This document shows positions 1 through 12,100 of a stretch of 64,000 nucleotides of DNA, piece after piece. Below the pieces are notes generated by a model. The model was given only the letters and a program-made list of their open reading frames with translations, did no database searches and was not told where the DNA came from. This stretch comes from Ascaris suum (Eukaryota; Nematoda; Chromadorea; Rhabditida; Ascarididae), in the NCBI GenBank assembly GCA_013433145.1, contig CM024169.1, forward strand, positions 5,890,001 to 5,954,000. Direction: 5' to 3'. Within the stretch, counting starts at the first letter, position 1; every line of letters starts with the position of its first letter. Position numbers and translations under genes: made by a program.

Positions 1-759
1 CGTAATGCAAGAGAATGAGAACAAAATGGCCTCATCATTTCACCACCAGCGCTTTCACAAATGTCGAATGTAATAAAACGGAACTGGGCGAACGCAGGCG
101 CGACTGATATTGTTCAGGTGATCAAGTCAACGACTGCTCTATGAAATCTTATTAAACACCCTAATTCAGTTGGCAACGCAATTAAGAGTACTTTGGTTGT
201 CTGAATGATATGGCAATATGCAAAGAAGCGGGCAGACAGACATGTGCATGCTTGCATGGCTCAATAGTAACAGTCAATACTCTTCAGAAATATTTGAAAT
301 TTTTGAATAACACATTAATTATTGACTTCCCTTTCAGAAGATCTATGTAAACACTTATTCTTATGCAGTAATGCCTATAATCACAATGACCACATTTTAA
401 AGCCAATGTCCATTTTGCTTGAATGCCGTGCTTTGCTTCATTTACGCAAAATTCGATCTCACCTCCCCACTATTTCATAACCAGCGCATCAAACTGCAAA
501 TGCGAAAGGTTCATTGATGTAAGATACAGCACGGCTTAACAAAAGAGGTTTTGGCTTACCATCCTTTACTGCTCTTCACCTACGTAAGAATATACAAAAC
601 TGCATTAATTTACGCATAATGACAGTGCAGACTATGAAGTAGTGTAAGTAAAAATTAGCAGCGATCAGATGGCATTTAAAAAACAATTATTATGAACATT
701 GAGCAGATGGAACATGGGAAAGGAACGAAGACACCACACTTAAACAAGGAAGAAAAAAC

Positions 760-3700
760 CTTTGCAAGCACTCGTTTGGCCATGCGATAGAGTACATCGA
801 TTACTGCAGGTGCATTGATTACGTAGATTTTTACGATCGTATCAGGGAAAAGTGACTGAAAGCAATCGGAAATAACGACACTGTTAAAAAATCGAGTCAA
901 TTAAAAGACAATTTTTATGTCACACTGTTAGAAGTTTGAATGCCATGAATAAGTACAACATTTCTACGCATCGGCGGAAAGTACATTAGCCAATACAAAA
1001 AAATATCGACCATGAGAGCCAATCGCTTAGATAAATTCACAGCACGTATTAATAAACACAACATTTAAAGGCAGTGATAAATCATTGCGTCCTCAGTCTA
1101 AACGAGAGTGCCAATTACTATGAAATGCTTGACGCAAAATTTTACCATAAATGTATGAAGATGGAATATCGCCCGAAGCGATGAATACGCGACGTTTTCA
1201 GTTCTAAGCAACGTCGCTTCAACTTTCGGTTGCGAAAAATCAGAGAAAATGAAAAAATCTGCGCACTTCAGAACAACTTCAGCCAAGCAAAACAACCAAT
1301 AAGCAAAAACGTTGGCAAAGTGCGCTTCAATCATAAAAGACACCCGTAAAAACCTACAAAAGATGTCGTAGGAGAACGGAATAAATCATAAAAAATGGGT
1401 CACATCCAACTATTGAGTATTTTTTCTCTTCTCCCAAAACGAATCATTAATAAGCCATTAAGTGCCAAATAAATATCCATTATTCAACGCCACTGCAAAC
1501 ATTAAAATAAAAGGAAGTAAACCTGAAGAAGGGAGAGGGAGTTCATATAAATGCGCACAGCCGGCATCCATAGAATATCGATACTAAATTCAGCAATATC
1601 TGATATGATAATAACACCCACTTTACGATTGCGTTTCTTCTCCTCATTTCTGCAAACGGTAATCTCCATTACATTTCGTTGAGAACGCAATAATCATACA
1701 GCAATCAATGAAACAATTTCCTATGAAAGCAAAAATGAAGTTATGCTTTCTGGAAATGTAAACGTCGTGACCACTTGAACATAGACCCCGAGCTTCCAAT
1801 ACTTGTGATCATGGATAAAGAGCTGCAATTCAAAATAAGGCTTTATATTTTTGCGTATTCATGCATCATGTACTTTACTGGGTTTCGTTTCCTGTATTTT
1901 GCTGATCAGTCTAACAGTAAAAAGATGTCTGCGCGTAATGCAGTGATGCAGCACAAGAAATATTGCATCTCCAACGTGAAACTTCGACATTTCGAATGGT
2001 TGTTAAGATTCATTAAGCATAAGCTCTTTTCAGAATGAACCTAAACCAAAAAGCGATCTTATTTTCATGAGACAAGAGCAAAAAGCTCCTCTTCAAGGGA
2101 GAGGGAGTCAATATATTAAAGTGAATGCTGGACATGCTGATGAGTCAATCAAACGATAATCAATGTGCCCATCAAAAACAATGAGTCGTTATGCTTCATT
2201 TCCGGAAATAAAACAACAGCAATAACAGTGTGGTTTTCACAGTAATACTGACATACCTACTACTCCCATTAGTTGAATCTAGGTGAGCGCCACTATCAAA
2301 GAAAAAGGCTTGCCTACCTAAGCAATACCATGCTGGTCTCACACTCGAGAATGAGAGCACGGTAAAATTCAGACACTCTTCCTGTCGGCATCAAACTGCG
2401 AGGTCGCACACGACCCATCGGTTGAACGCACACAATGTTACCGTTACGATCTGTGCTCATGATACCTCCTACAATTCTCACTTAAGCACTCAACTTTATA
2501 AAATGAATAAAGTTTTAGCAAGGGAGGGGGGGAGGGGGTTCGAGGGTGAGCAGCAAAGTTTCGAAATAACAATCAACGATAAAAAGCAGTTGGCCTGCAA
2601 AGAAAAACCTCGAAAGTTCAAAAACAGTATACAACTCACCGCCAGAACGGTTGAGCTTATAACGTTTCTCGCCGTTAAGTTAAAAATGGGTCGGAAGTAG
2701 GGCTCCTTATTTCAGCTAATAGAGAAAGCGGAAGAGGATTAACAACCGCCAATTTTTGAAACATGAAGAAGCCAAAAAGAGTAGTAATCGTCCTTTTTAA
2801 CAAACTAATGCGGGACATCAGACATTTGCTTCATGTCAACAATCGTTCAGCAAAAACGTCCACAATTACCTACAAGCACTAATTAGCGCTGATTCAAGCA
2901 ATATAAACAAGAGCAAATGGCATAAAAAACCACCTGGAAAATACCGAGCAGCAGGTGTTAACGCTTGGAGAAAACTTTGGGCGCTCTCCAAAGTGTGCAC
3001 ATTGTTGTTGAAAGCGCCAACAGCAGCCAATGTGTGTAAGGCCGACTCCAACTTCCGTGCTGCCAAATCTGCACAAAGCACAGCCTTCATTAAATGGAAA
3101 GATATGAACAGGTGAATACAGGTGAACGTCAACAACCTGCAATCGGGATTCGAACTCCAGATCACCTTTCCGCTTAGATGCTCCAACGACTGAACTATTT
3201 GATCCGCTCTCATGACACAATATCCGCCTCCCAATTAGGCCGACAGTGCATGCAATGCAGCGGATTATTTTTGATGCGAGATGAGGAGCAAAAAATAACA
3301 AGTGAGAAACCAGAGAACGACAAGAACATGTAATATTTAGGCTATGCTTCCATTTGCAACAAGTGCAACCGTGCGCAGAGGGAATGCATATATGAAACTT
3401 TTCACGATATCTGTTTACCTATCAAAATTTCATTCGGCTGCACTTCTTATTCTCATAGAACCTTCAATTCCTTTTGATATTTCAAAGATAAGGAAGGTAA
3501 TTCGCTAAGGTATTGGTTGAAATTCACTGAAACAGTTGAGTGAAAGGGAATTTTCGGTGAAATAACGAAGTTTAAAAGCTTCTTCGACTAACAAGTATTA
3601 AAGATCATGCTTCAGGTAATAGACATACCAACATTGTAAAGGTCATTGCGCAGCCAACGAAGAAGGCAGAAGTCCGTATCGTAAGATGGAAACTCTTCGA

Positions 3701-3788
3701 GTGTCTTTGAAAGATGTGTGCGCAACTGTGTAATTTCACTTGCATGAACGTTCACCAGGTCTTCTTCATCGTTTTCGTCGGACTCCAT
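760..3788 (-). CDS. CRAL-TRIO (Sec14-like) lipid-binding protein, 3' part outside window
   Basis: Spliced gene read right to left: exon 1 3629-3788 (ATG at 3788), exon 2 starting at 3587 (donor uncertain, about 3528-3570), exon 3 2934-3068, exon 4 2318-2468, exon 5 1523-1649, exon 6 760-855. Phases match at every resolved junction. Exon 1 has the CRAL-TRIO N-terminal helix signature DTDFCLLRWLRNDLYNV after an acidic start. Exons 3 and 4 join to give RYFPGGIMSTDRNGN, exon 4 has ALILECE, exon 5 GVIIISDIAEFS and AVRIYMNSL, exon 6 FPDTIVKIYVINAP. These are the successive strands of the lipid-exchange domain. Known family role: binding phosphoinositides or other hydrophobic ligands at membranes. 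Nematode relatives (ctg and cgr-1 type) often end in a GOLD domain, which would lie off the left edge. A possible 5' acceptor (TTTTAG) lies about 43 nt upstream of the ATG. Confidence 0.86.
3136..3207 (-). repeat. tRNA-derived SINE-like unit (Pol III A and B boxes)
   Basis: On the minus strand this 72-nt stretch has an A-box-like TAGTTCAGTCGTTGGAGC and, about 35 nt further on, a B-box-like AGTTCGAATCC. Together they give a tRNA-like head. The expected acceptor stem does not close (5' GCGGATC against a non-complementary 3' end) and the T stem has two mismatches, so it is not a functional tRNA gene. It lies in an intron of the CRAL-TRIO gene, in the same orientation, ending about 67 nt before exon 3. 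A diverged tRNA pseudogene is the alternative. The body and tail of the element were not delimited. Confidence 0.6.
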
Positions 3789-4126
3789 ACCCCTCAATTA
3801 AACAATGCCTACTCACACCAGCTAAAATCTGCACATAAGACCGGGAGCTCGATATGCCTCAAGTTGGTCCTTTGCTGATTACGGATTCCTTTGACATGAG
3901 TAGAACACATGTGCTCCTATTTTTTGAAGCGCTCGATTTATTTAATTCTCAAAGGCGCAAATGACTAACGTTTTCGATATTCAAAACCTTAGATCCATTG
4001 TGGCAAATGGACACTATCGTATAAGATATCTCATAACACTGCTGCGTGAGCATGTATTGAGTCTGATTCCTTTGGTCTGGATACCAATTTAACGAAATGT
4101 TGGATGGATTTTTCGAAGAGGGGAGA

Positions 4127-4137
4127 GGGGGGGGGGG
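4127..4137 (+). repeat. Poly-G run (11 G)
   Basis: Eleven uninterrupted G residues on the + strand, preceded by GGGGAGA. Intergenic. One of several G-rich polypurine tracts in the window. Confidence 0.9.
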
Positions 4138-7100
4138 AATAAATCTAACGGCGGGTATGATTTGTTAACATAGCGATACTGGCGGCACTAGACTTTGAGA
4201 GTGAATTGACGTTATCAATGCACAAATACTCTAAACGAGAAATCCTCCAGGCAGCACCACATCCTTCACCATCCCTTCCCCAAACACAAGAAGGGAAGTC
4301 CTTCGCTATAGCGATAATCTGATGTTATTACGCGGAATAGCGCAATCCTGATAAGGACGAGGTTCAGCATTGTCTCTTTAATGCGAACTACTTGCAATAA
4401 AACCACAAATGTGAACAGTGAAATACAAACGTCCATTGATACAATGCTGCAATGGCTCAAGTACACACATAATGAACGCGTGAAGTATTATAACTAGCAG
4501 AATTAATTAAAAACAACTGCGTCACCGTTTCTCTCGAAATACGAATGAGTGGCACTCAGTCCGAGTTGTGACAGGGAGTACTAATGGAACTTTTGATTGC
4601 TACTGAGTATTGTTCAGTAAATAATTGCTCATTCCGGGATCGATGACTCGAGAACAAATCACAAAATTTGTGAATAAGGTTTGGATGTGCACAAAAGTAC
4701 CAAAAACCTTAATAGAGAAGCTTTGCATCGACTGAAGCCATGTTGGAAAATCTTGCTTGTGAGAGCAACGTCAGTCATCCTGGCGGTGGCGGGATGAGTG
4801 GAATGGTGAGGCGCACTATTGCATTTAACGATGGCTCACAGCTCACCTGCTCATTTCAAAATAAGCAGAAATATCTCAGCACCACCGCTTTTATGCACGA
4901 TTCACCAATCATCGCCTAAGGATCCTGAACTGTCTCGGCAATATCATCATTTTTATTTCTGGACCCTTGAAAAGTTGAAAGACCGAAACACATGTACACA
5001 TCCACAAAACGCCACTGCAATCCACATTTACAAAACAAACAGGAAATCACGTTCTCCTTCCTTCCCGTCCAGAATCATTCGTTGCAAAAAACACGAAACG
5101 TTACGCACCGCTATCAATCTTGCTTATACGATGGCACCCCGGTTGTAAACCGCGAACGGAGCTGAGCTCGTGCCACACGTTCCGTACGCATCACTACCGT
5201 ACTCTGCACTACGCCTATCACAGCAACTCGAAGACTTGTAATAGAAACATGCATTTTTGCCGCATTGTTCAGGTGCGCTAATGCAGTGTTCCACTATTGG
5301 CAACCGTTGCAGAGTGCAGGAGGTTACGATAGTACTGCATATTCTTATGCGGCGAGTTGGTGCGACTTCGTTCGCTGTTCGCAACCGACCTATCCAATCT
5401 ACCTGCAACTGTGAACATTCGTACTTCAGTTCACAGGATAAAATGAGCATGTCCTTGAAATATCCGTTGCATAACCTCACGACGTTCCACGACATTTCAC
5501 TGATCTCGTGCCATTGCTATCAAATGCGTCTCCGATATTAGCTGTGACGAGTGGGGAAACAATGAAGATGACACAGTCACCGTGTCTGGTTGTTGGAGGT
5601 GGACATACGACAAGGTGATTCGTTTCAAAGTTTTGCAGGAACCAGCAAATGTTTGTAGGTGCCTTGCGACGGTTGCTTGCTGTCTTGCGGACAAACACAG
5701 AAACCCGGGAACGGTCGTAAAAGGGACAGATTTTCTGCTTTAGACAAAATAACGGGTAATAAAATGGCTGCATTCAAGCTGTCACGAAGCAATTCGCATT
5801 AGAAGGCACCGTGCTGGATGTGCAAATGTTGCGGAGAGCTGACGTGAACGATGACGACGATTATTGTCCCTATGAGGTCAATGAAAAGATGTGCATGTAG
5901 TGAAAAGGATATCGCATGCGCTTTCGTTTGATTCCTTGAGGAATCTTGTTCCGAAGTCGGATAACTCGAAAAAAAAATTCTCAACTTGTGTTCTGCTTAT
6001 TAACTCAAAATAATGGGTTCTCGAGTCACGGTCCAAGGCATTTAAAAGGAAGGCATTGGAAAAAACATCACGAAGGCCCATTACGATTTTATGACAAAAG
6101 CTCAGGTAAAAGGTCACTCGGCGGGCTCTGAGGTTTCAAGCTCAAAGGTTTTTAGTTGAAAGTGATAGTAGCTGTGAAAGATCACGAAATTCAATACCAA
6201 TAACATCTTCGCGCAGATTTTCAGCAAAAATTTCCTTTCAGGTCCGCAACAATGTTCATACGATAAGTGGTATTTGAGGATGGGACGGCCGCATACTATG
6301 CGTCCTCTATGGAAGAGTCCCTACCCCTCAGAAATCAAACTGACTAGTGTGAAAGGCGTGTCATGCATCGGCTGATATATTTTTGGATTATTCGCGAATG
6401 ACCTGCACACACTCAACAAGCTATCCAGTGCATCACTTATGAGCAACAGAACGAATATGGCTTGAGAAAGTTCCCTCTAGAAACGCAAGTAATGTTTTTT
6501 TCACCTGCAGAATACAACTTTACCTGTTTTTGCCCTGACTATATAAGGCAGAAGCCCTATTTCTCGGGATCCCCTATTGTGCAGAAGCTTTCTGTGGCAT
6601 AAAACATCAAACACCTCCGCATGTCCCATGCGCACGTCATCAGCTTGAATCATCTTTTGTTCCCGCGCTCTCGATGTCTTTTAACGTTCATGGGGACAAT
6701 ATGTCGTTAATGGATACTCGCTTCAGGTAAGGGTAAATCGATCCGTAGGATAAGAGAAGCTAAGCTAGTTTCATGAACTTGCTGAAACGGCTGTGTCGAA
6801 TTATTATCTCTCGCTGGCCCTTTTTCATACGGCAATGATCTAATTCGGCTTTAGATCATATCTACCTATCTGCCCAGTTTACTTCACTTTTGTTTGCAAC
6901 AGATGCAAGAATTGCCACATTACTAGAATTTCGAGCTGCCGTTCCTTTTTGTTGGCGTGCATTTACTGTAGCATATACGCAAGGAACAATTGTAAAGACG
7001 TCCGAATTAGAAGGTTTCGATTACAACATATTATGCGTCTTCTATGGATGCCCTACTTGGTATTCTCTTTAGTCCTTTCAATTTTACTTTCTATTTATTT

Positions 7101-8383
7101 CAACAACCTCCGATATTTCCCATCATTTCAAATTCTTGATCATCCAAAGTTCTTGACCGATGACAAAATTTTTCGGCTTCAGCAAAGTTTTTGAATCTCC
7201 GTAAATCTCGAGTTGACGCAAGATCTTGAATGCCACTGAAAATTCCGCTTTCGTCTCCCATTTGCTCTGACATGTACACGGTCGTAAAGGGCGCTATCAT
7301 GTGCAAATTTTTGGGTGGTTCCAAGTGCATGCGACTTGTTTTTGAAGTTTTTGGATGAGCTTGAGAGTGACAACAGACAGTCCCTCCATATCCACTAAAT
7401 CTTCTAACTCCTGCGGTTCCCGATTTGAAACCACCGAACAAAGAAGTAGGCATAACCTTGCGCACGCAATGCATGCGCAGACGTAACTTTGTTCTCCAAT
7501 TCTAAATTTCTTTCAGAAGTCCGCAAAAAAACGTCCATTATTGAGCTAGACGTTTATGAATATGCAGAAAATCTACATGCGTTTCAGTGCGCTCCGGAGT
7601 CGGTTTCAGCACCATTTTAGCAAACTGTTCGTCAGTCAGGAGGTCGATTGTTTTGAGCCCTGTAGAAGGTATCGAAATAACTCGGTTCTGGAAGGCCTAG
7701 CATTTTCCGTCAAGGTAAGACTCGTCGCCATCAAACTGAGTTGGTTGCTTTATCTACCGTTTTTCAAACTCGTTGACTTTTGATGAGTCTTAACCAGATT
7801 TTTTCACTTTTGGCTGGTTGCATGCAATATCTGGATTCTAGACGTGAACTCGCTTCGCTCATTTTGACGACGGTGAAATATTACCTTTTTTGAATGTTTG
7901 GAGGGAGGAAAACCTTCTTACTATTAACTTCAGTATAAGAAATTCATAGTCGCTGAAACTTAAACTCCAATAAGTGCAATGATATGAGTGCTTTCAAGCA
8001 GCCTTCTTTGAATTTCCTTTCTCGGTCGCAAAGATCAATACTCAGTATAAAACACGGAATTAGCAGTTATAACGACGACTGCAACATAGAAAAGCGCATC
8101 GCTGCAAAAATCAGTCATTTGAGTGAAGTTAATTCATGTTGCATTAATAAGTTCTTTAATTGCAGCTGAATTTATTTAAATCATCTGGTGTTGAATGCTC
8201 GATGTAACATGAAAGCAAATGTCGAAACTACCCATTCAAAGGAGGTTGACTTTCGTTCTATGCCTAATTGCTTATTTCCCTCATCTTATGCTTGATGGTT
8301 GCGTCATTTACCTGGATGCTTTTATCTCACTAAAGGACGAGATTGAAGAAAAAATGGACGTGAACGAGAGGGATTGAGGAGGA

Positions 8384-8396
8384 GGGGGGGGGGGGG
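8384..8396 (+). repeat. Poly-G run (13 G)
   Basis: Thirteen uninterrupted G residues on the + strand, preceded by GAGGAGGA. Upstream of the kinase gene. Confidence 0.9.
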
Positions 8397-9174
8397 TTTG
8401 AAATTAATCATCTTGATTCATTCACATCATCATTTTGCACTTCTCTCAGTAACTAATCACTGAAACAAAAATAATTACTCGACTAAGACGCACTATAAAT
8501 AAATGGGCAGTAAATAAGATATGAGACAACTAAATTCTATTTGTTATGACCAATTTTGACGCAGTCCGCATTTCAACTTTCTCGTTTTTCTTTCTTCACA
8601 GAATTATCACTGCAATATTGTAGAATAAATATTCTGCTCTGGAAAAGCTTGCAAATTGCAATTAAGATAAACTGAGAGAGTTTGCAAATTTCAGTTATAC
8701 TAAATTAATGAAGCGCATTATTTTGCAGGAAGAAAACATTGAACCAAAAAACTTGATCATTACAGAAATTACTTTCATATGTCACGCAGTGTTTTTGCCG
8801 TTGCAAGTATCCCCCTCCCTTCGATCCTCTTCTACGAGATCGCCGCTTGTAATTAATCACTCATCCGTAGGTTGTTCTTTAGCACTGCGCACATCTCAAA
8901 ACTGCATTGTTTTTTTTTTTTTTTTCACAGCAAGAAGTTTCCCTAAACTTTCTTCAAATAACTCACTAGCTTTTAAATTCATTCATTCATCAAACCTTCT
9001 CAAAATTTCCTCGTGCTTGCTAGTTTATTCATAAGCTATGTTTCCATTGCTAATCTTATTATGAAGCCACAAAAATTCTTTGAAATAGAATAGATATAAA
9101 TCGAAAATTAAATAGCCTTTTCAATGATGATTTTCATCCGCATTAATTCTATTAGTTTCTGTCGATTTCCCTAG

Positions 9175-12100
9175 TCGAAACAAACTCCAGGATACTGTGG
9201 AACAAGTGCGGCCAAAACAGCAGGCGGTAGACACAGTAAAGCTGGAGGTATCCTCTGCTCAGAACGGTCTGCAACATCATTCAGACGGCCCATCGAAAAA
9301 AACGAAAATTGACTCGAAGTCCGCCGAAATGATCATTGCCAAGGAAAAAAGCACAAAAAATGCTGTCGAACATGCAGGGGTAAGTAAGGATAGCAGTAAT
9401 GAAGACTATATAAGTAACGACCACAGTCATAGCTGCATGCACTGACTAATCCATCTAGAGTTTGCCACAGAGTACGGAAAGATCAAGCTTACAAGAGAGC
9501 CTCAGTGAGGCCTGTCGGTGCTTGTGTAAGTGCGTATGTTACACTCGGATCGGTACACTCAACCTTCGGTTGCTACATCCCACACAACTCAATTTAACAG
9601 TTGCAGTCTGTGGTATATACTGGTCTGGATTTTAAGCACAACAGAAATTGTTCGGTTTGTTAATTGCAAATGTTCACTTCGTACCAGCAAATAATTTTTG
9701 ATTCGAATATAAGACAAGACATTATTTTTCAGGAAGTGAGAAGGACCTCCATTTCCTGGCTCTTCTTTTCCGTCGAAAGCTACGTCATAAAAGAACCACC
9801 TTTCTCAATAATACCTGTCGATTCCAGGCGGCAAAGAAAACGATAAGATTAGGAGAGCAAAAAGCAGCCGATACCTCAAAAAAGAGAGTCCATATTGGGC
9901 ATCAGGAAACTGCCGTTCGTTCACACAATGCGCAAACGAAAACGATGAAAAGTCCATCGAAATCGACTGGTCTGCATCCAGTACGAAAGAAAAGTGGAAA
10001 AAGTGCTGAGGGGCAAGCTGTCACCAAAACGATGACAACGAACGCCGTTGTCGGAGAAGAACGCCCATGCTATTTACAAGATAATTACAGGGATAAAAAG
10101 GAGAAAGACAAAGCAAACCTCGAACAGGTCATTCGAAAATTTCTCATTTTCAAAAAAAAAAAATCAGTGTTTGCTAAATTTTCAAGAAACAAGCAGCATC
10201 TTAGCCAGTCGGATTAGTTGTCGTTTAATCCTTTTCCTTTACTGCACACAGTCAGTTTATTGAACCGAAACGGCGTGTGCTTCAAGCATATACGCAAATT
10301 TATAAAATCCCCCAAGGGCTTTCAATATTAGTATATACTCAAATTTGTGTTTCGATGAAACACATAGTCTGAATCGTATGGGAGAATAACGAATAAGAAG
10401 CAATAACTTTTGTGCCTATATGTTGCCACTTCCAGTTTAGAAAAATTAAGCAAAAGACATCGGAAACTTGAGACGTTCTCACTTTTTTGCCCACCGCTCG
10501 TTTGATTGCCTTCAAAATAACAGCACTGCATATATGAAACGTGAGAAAGTAATGCATTCCATCTGTTTCACTAGACATTAATCCTGAATTCACGCGAACT
10601 AATGCTCCCGAACTTGTTTTCGCATAAGTGGAGGGAAAAAACCAAATTTTGCATGGGCGCTTTTCTGTTGAGTGGGGTTTACGGTAACGACGACTTTCGG
10701 CAAATTGCGTGGATTTGGTTACGAAATATTGCAGATAGTGCTAAAACGTAACGTGAGAGTTTCAGAACGCAAAACGAAAAATGATATGGTCGATCGCACA
10801 AGCACCATTTATACAGAAGAAGGTATGTCTTAGAGGTCGACGTTCACTACGTCTTCGAACAGCCAACTTGAGCTGTATAGACAGCGATGTGAATGTGAAA
10901 TTTTTATACATGAGAAATACTCAAAGAGCTTTAGGCGCTTTTATAGTACTCTTAAATGAAGTTTTAAAAGCAATTCTTTTACCAGTTCCGATACCTTTCA
11001 ATAGAAGCCTTTTTTTCAGTAGTTTGAGACGTTTATATGAAAAGTTCAGTTCATTTTTTATTGAACTATTGATTTCGAGTTCGATGCCCGCTGTTTATTA
11101 ACATAAATGTCACAGCGCTAAATATGTGCCTACGAGCAGTGATATGCAGGTAAAAGAGTGATTATCTACGTATGATGTCAATCAGTTTGTGGCTGAGAGC
11201 AATGATGCATTTCAGTGCGGTAAAGGCGCACCTCGGTTGTTGGCCGCGGGCACAATGCTTCTTGAAAAGTACCGAATAGAGCAGATGATCGGCGGTGGTG
11301 GATTCGGACAGATATACCGAGCATTTGATGAGGTCAGTGAATGTTTATATGATTATCGGCATTTGACGATAGAAATCATTGATACATACAATACTGAACG
11401 AATATCGTTTTTCATAATGAGAAGGAATCTCGCAGGTTCCAATATACCTGCAATGATTGTGAACTGTCTCAACCGAGGAGTCAAAAAATAATGTGTTTGT
11501 TAAGGTGTGTAGTGATTTGCTTGCATCTAGTGATGATAGCAAAAAAATATTGGTGAATGAGAGCTGTTGCTTTCATATTCAAAGAAACAAAGAAAAATGT
11601 GCGGAATGCAATGCATGGATATTGGCAAGGTCGAACCAATGATAAGCGCAATAAATGGCTAAAAGTGAAATGAAATTGCAAAAGACGGTCAAAATACTAC
11701 TCTTTCTATAAAATGCCAAGTTTCCTATGGAAATCCTATTCCTGTCGAGATGCGATGAAAATTTTGGTTATCGAGAAACTTAAAAATGATGCACACCTGT
11801 TTCATTCTTCGTTTCAACTTAAAGAAGATTGTGCTTTTCCTGGACGTAATGGCCTAATTAATTGATTATGTTTGTAAGAAAGTTTGAACTCCTGAACTAG
11901 CAGGTTGTGGTCTAGTGCCAGGATCGACTGATGGAAGAATAATGCCAATTAGTGCTCTTAAACGATTCTTCCATCAAAAATTACCTAACTATTGCATTGT
12001 GATTATTGCAGTCGAAAAAAAGGATCGCCGCTGTGAAAGCAATTCCGCAGGATCACGAGCCAGCACGGATGGTACTCGAACAAATAGTGCTAGTTAAGCT

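Larger units (their letters stand above)
3789..9174. other. Intergenic spacer between CRAL-TRIO and kinase genes
   Basis: No gene can be supported here. It holds the 5' flank of the minus-strand CRAL-TRIO gene, poly-G runs at 4127-4137 and 8384-8396, and a poly-T run near 8911-8928. Two blocks have longer open frames without recognisable domains. The first is 5124-5773 minus, two overlapping frames, the downstream one rich in cysteine. The second is 7100-7300 minus, an acidic frame that includes GIFSGIQDLASTRDLRRF. Neither could be joined to convincing splice sites. The 5' end of the kinase gene (an exon before 9175) must also lie in or near this stretch. Confidence 0.5.

Noticed and set aside
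2894..3301. Minus-strand frame of 135 codons with SSVVGASKRKGDLEF
   Set aside because: This peptide is a typical mistranslation of a tRNA-derived element. Only the separate frame at 2934-3068 is a CRAL-TRIO exon.
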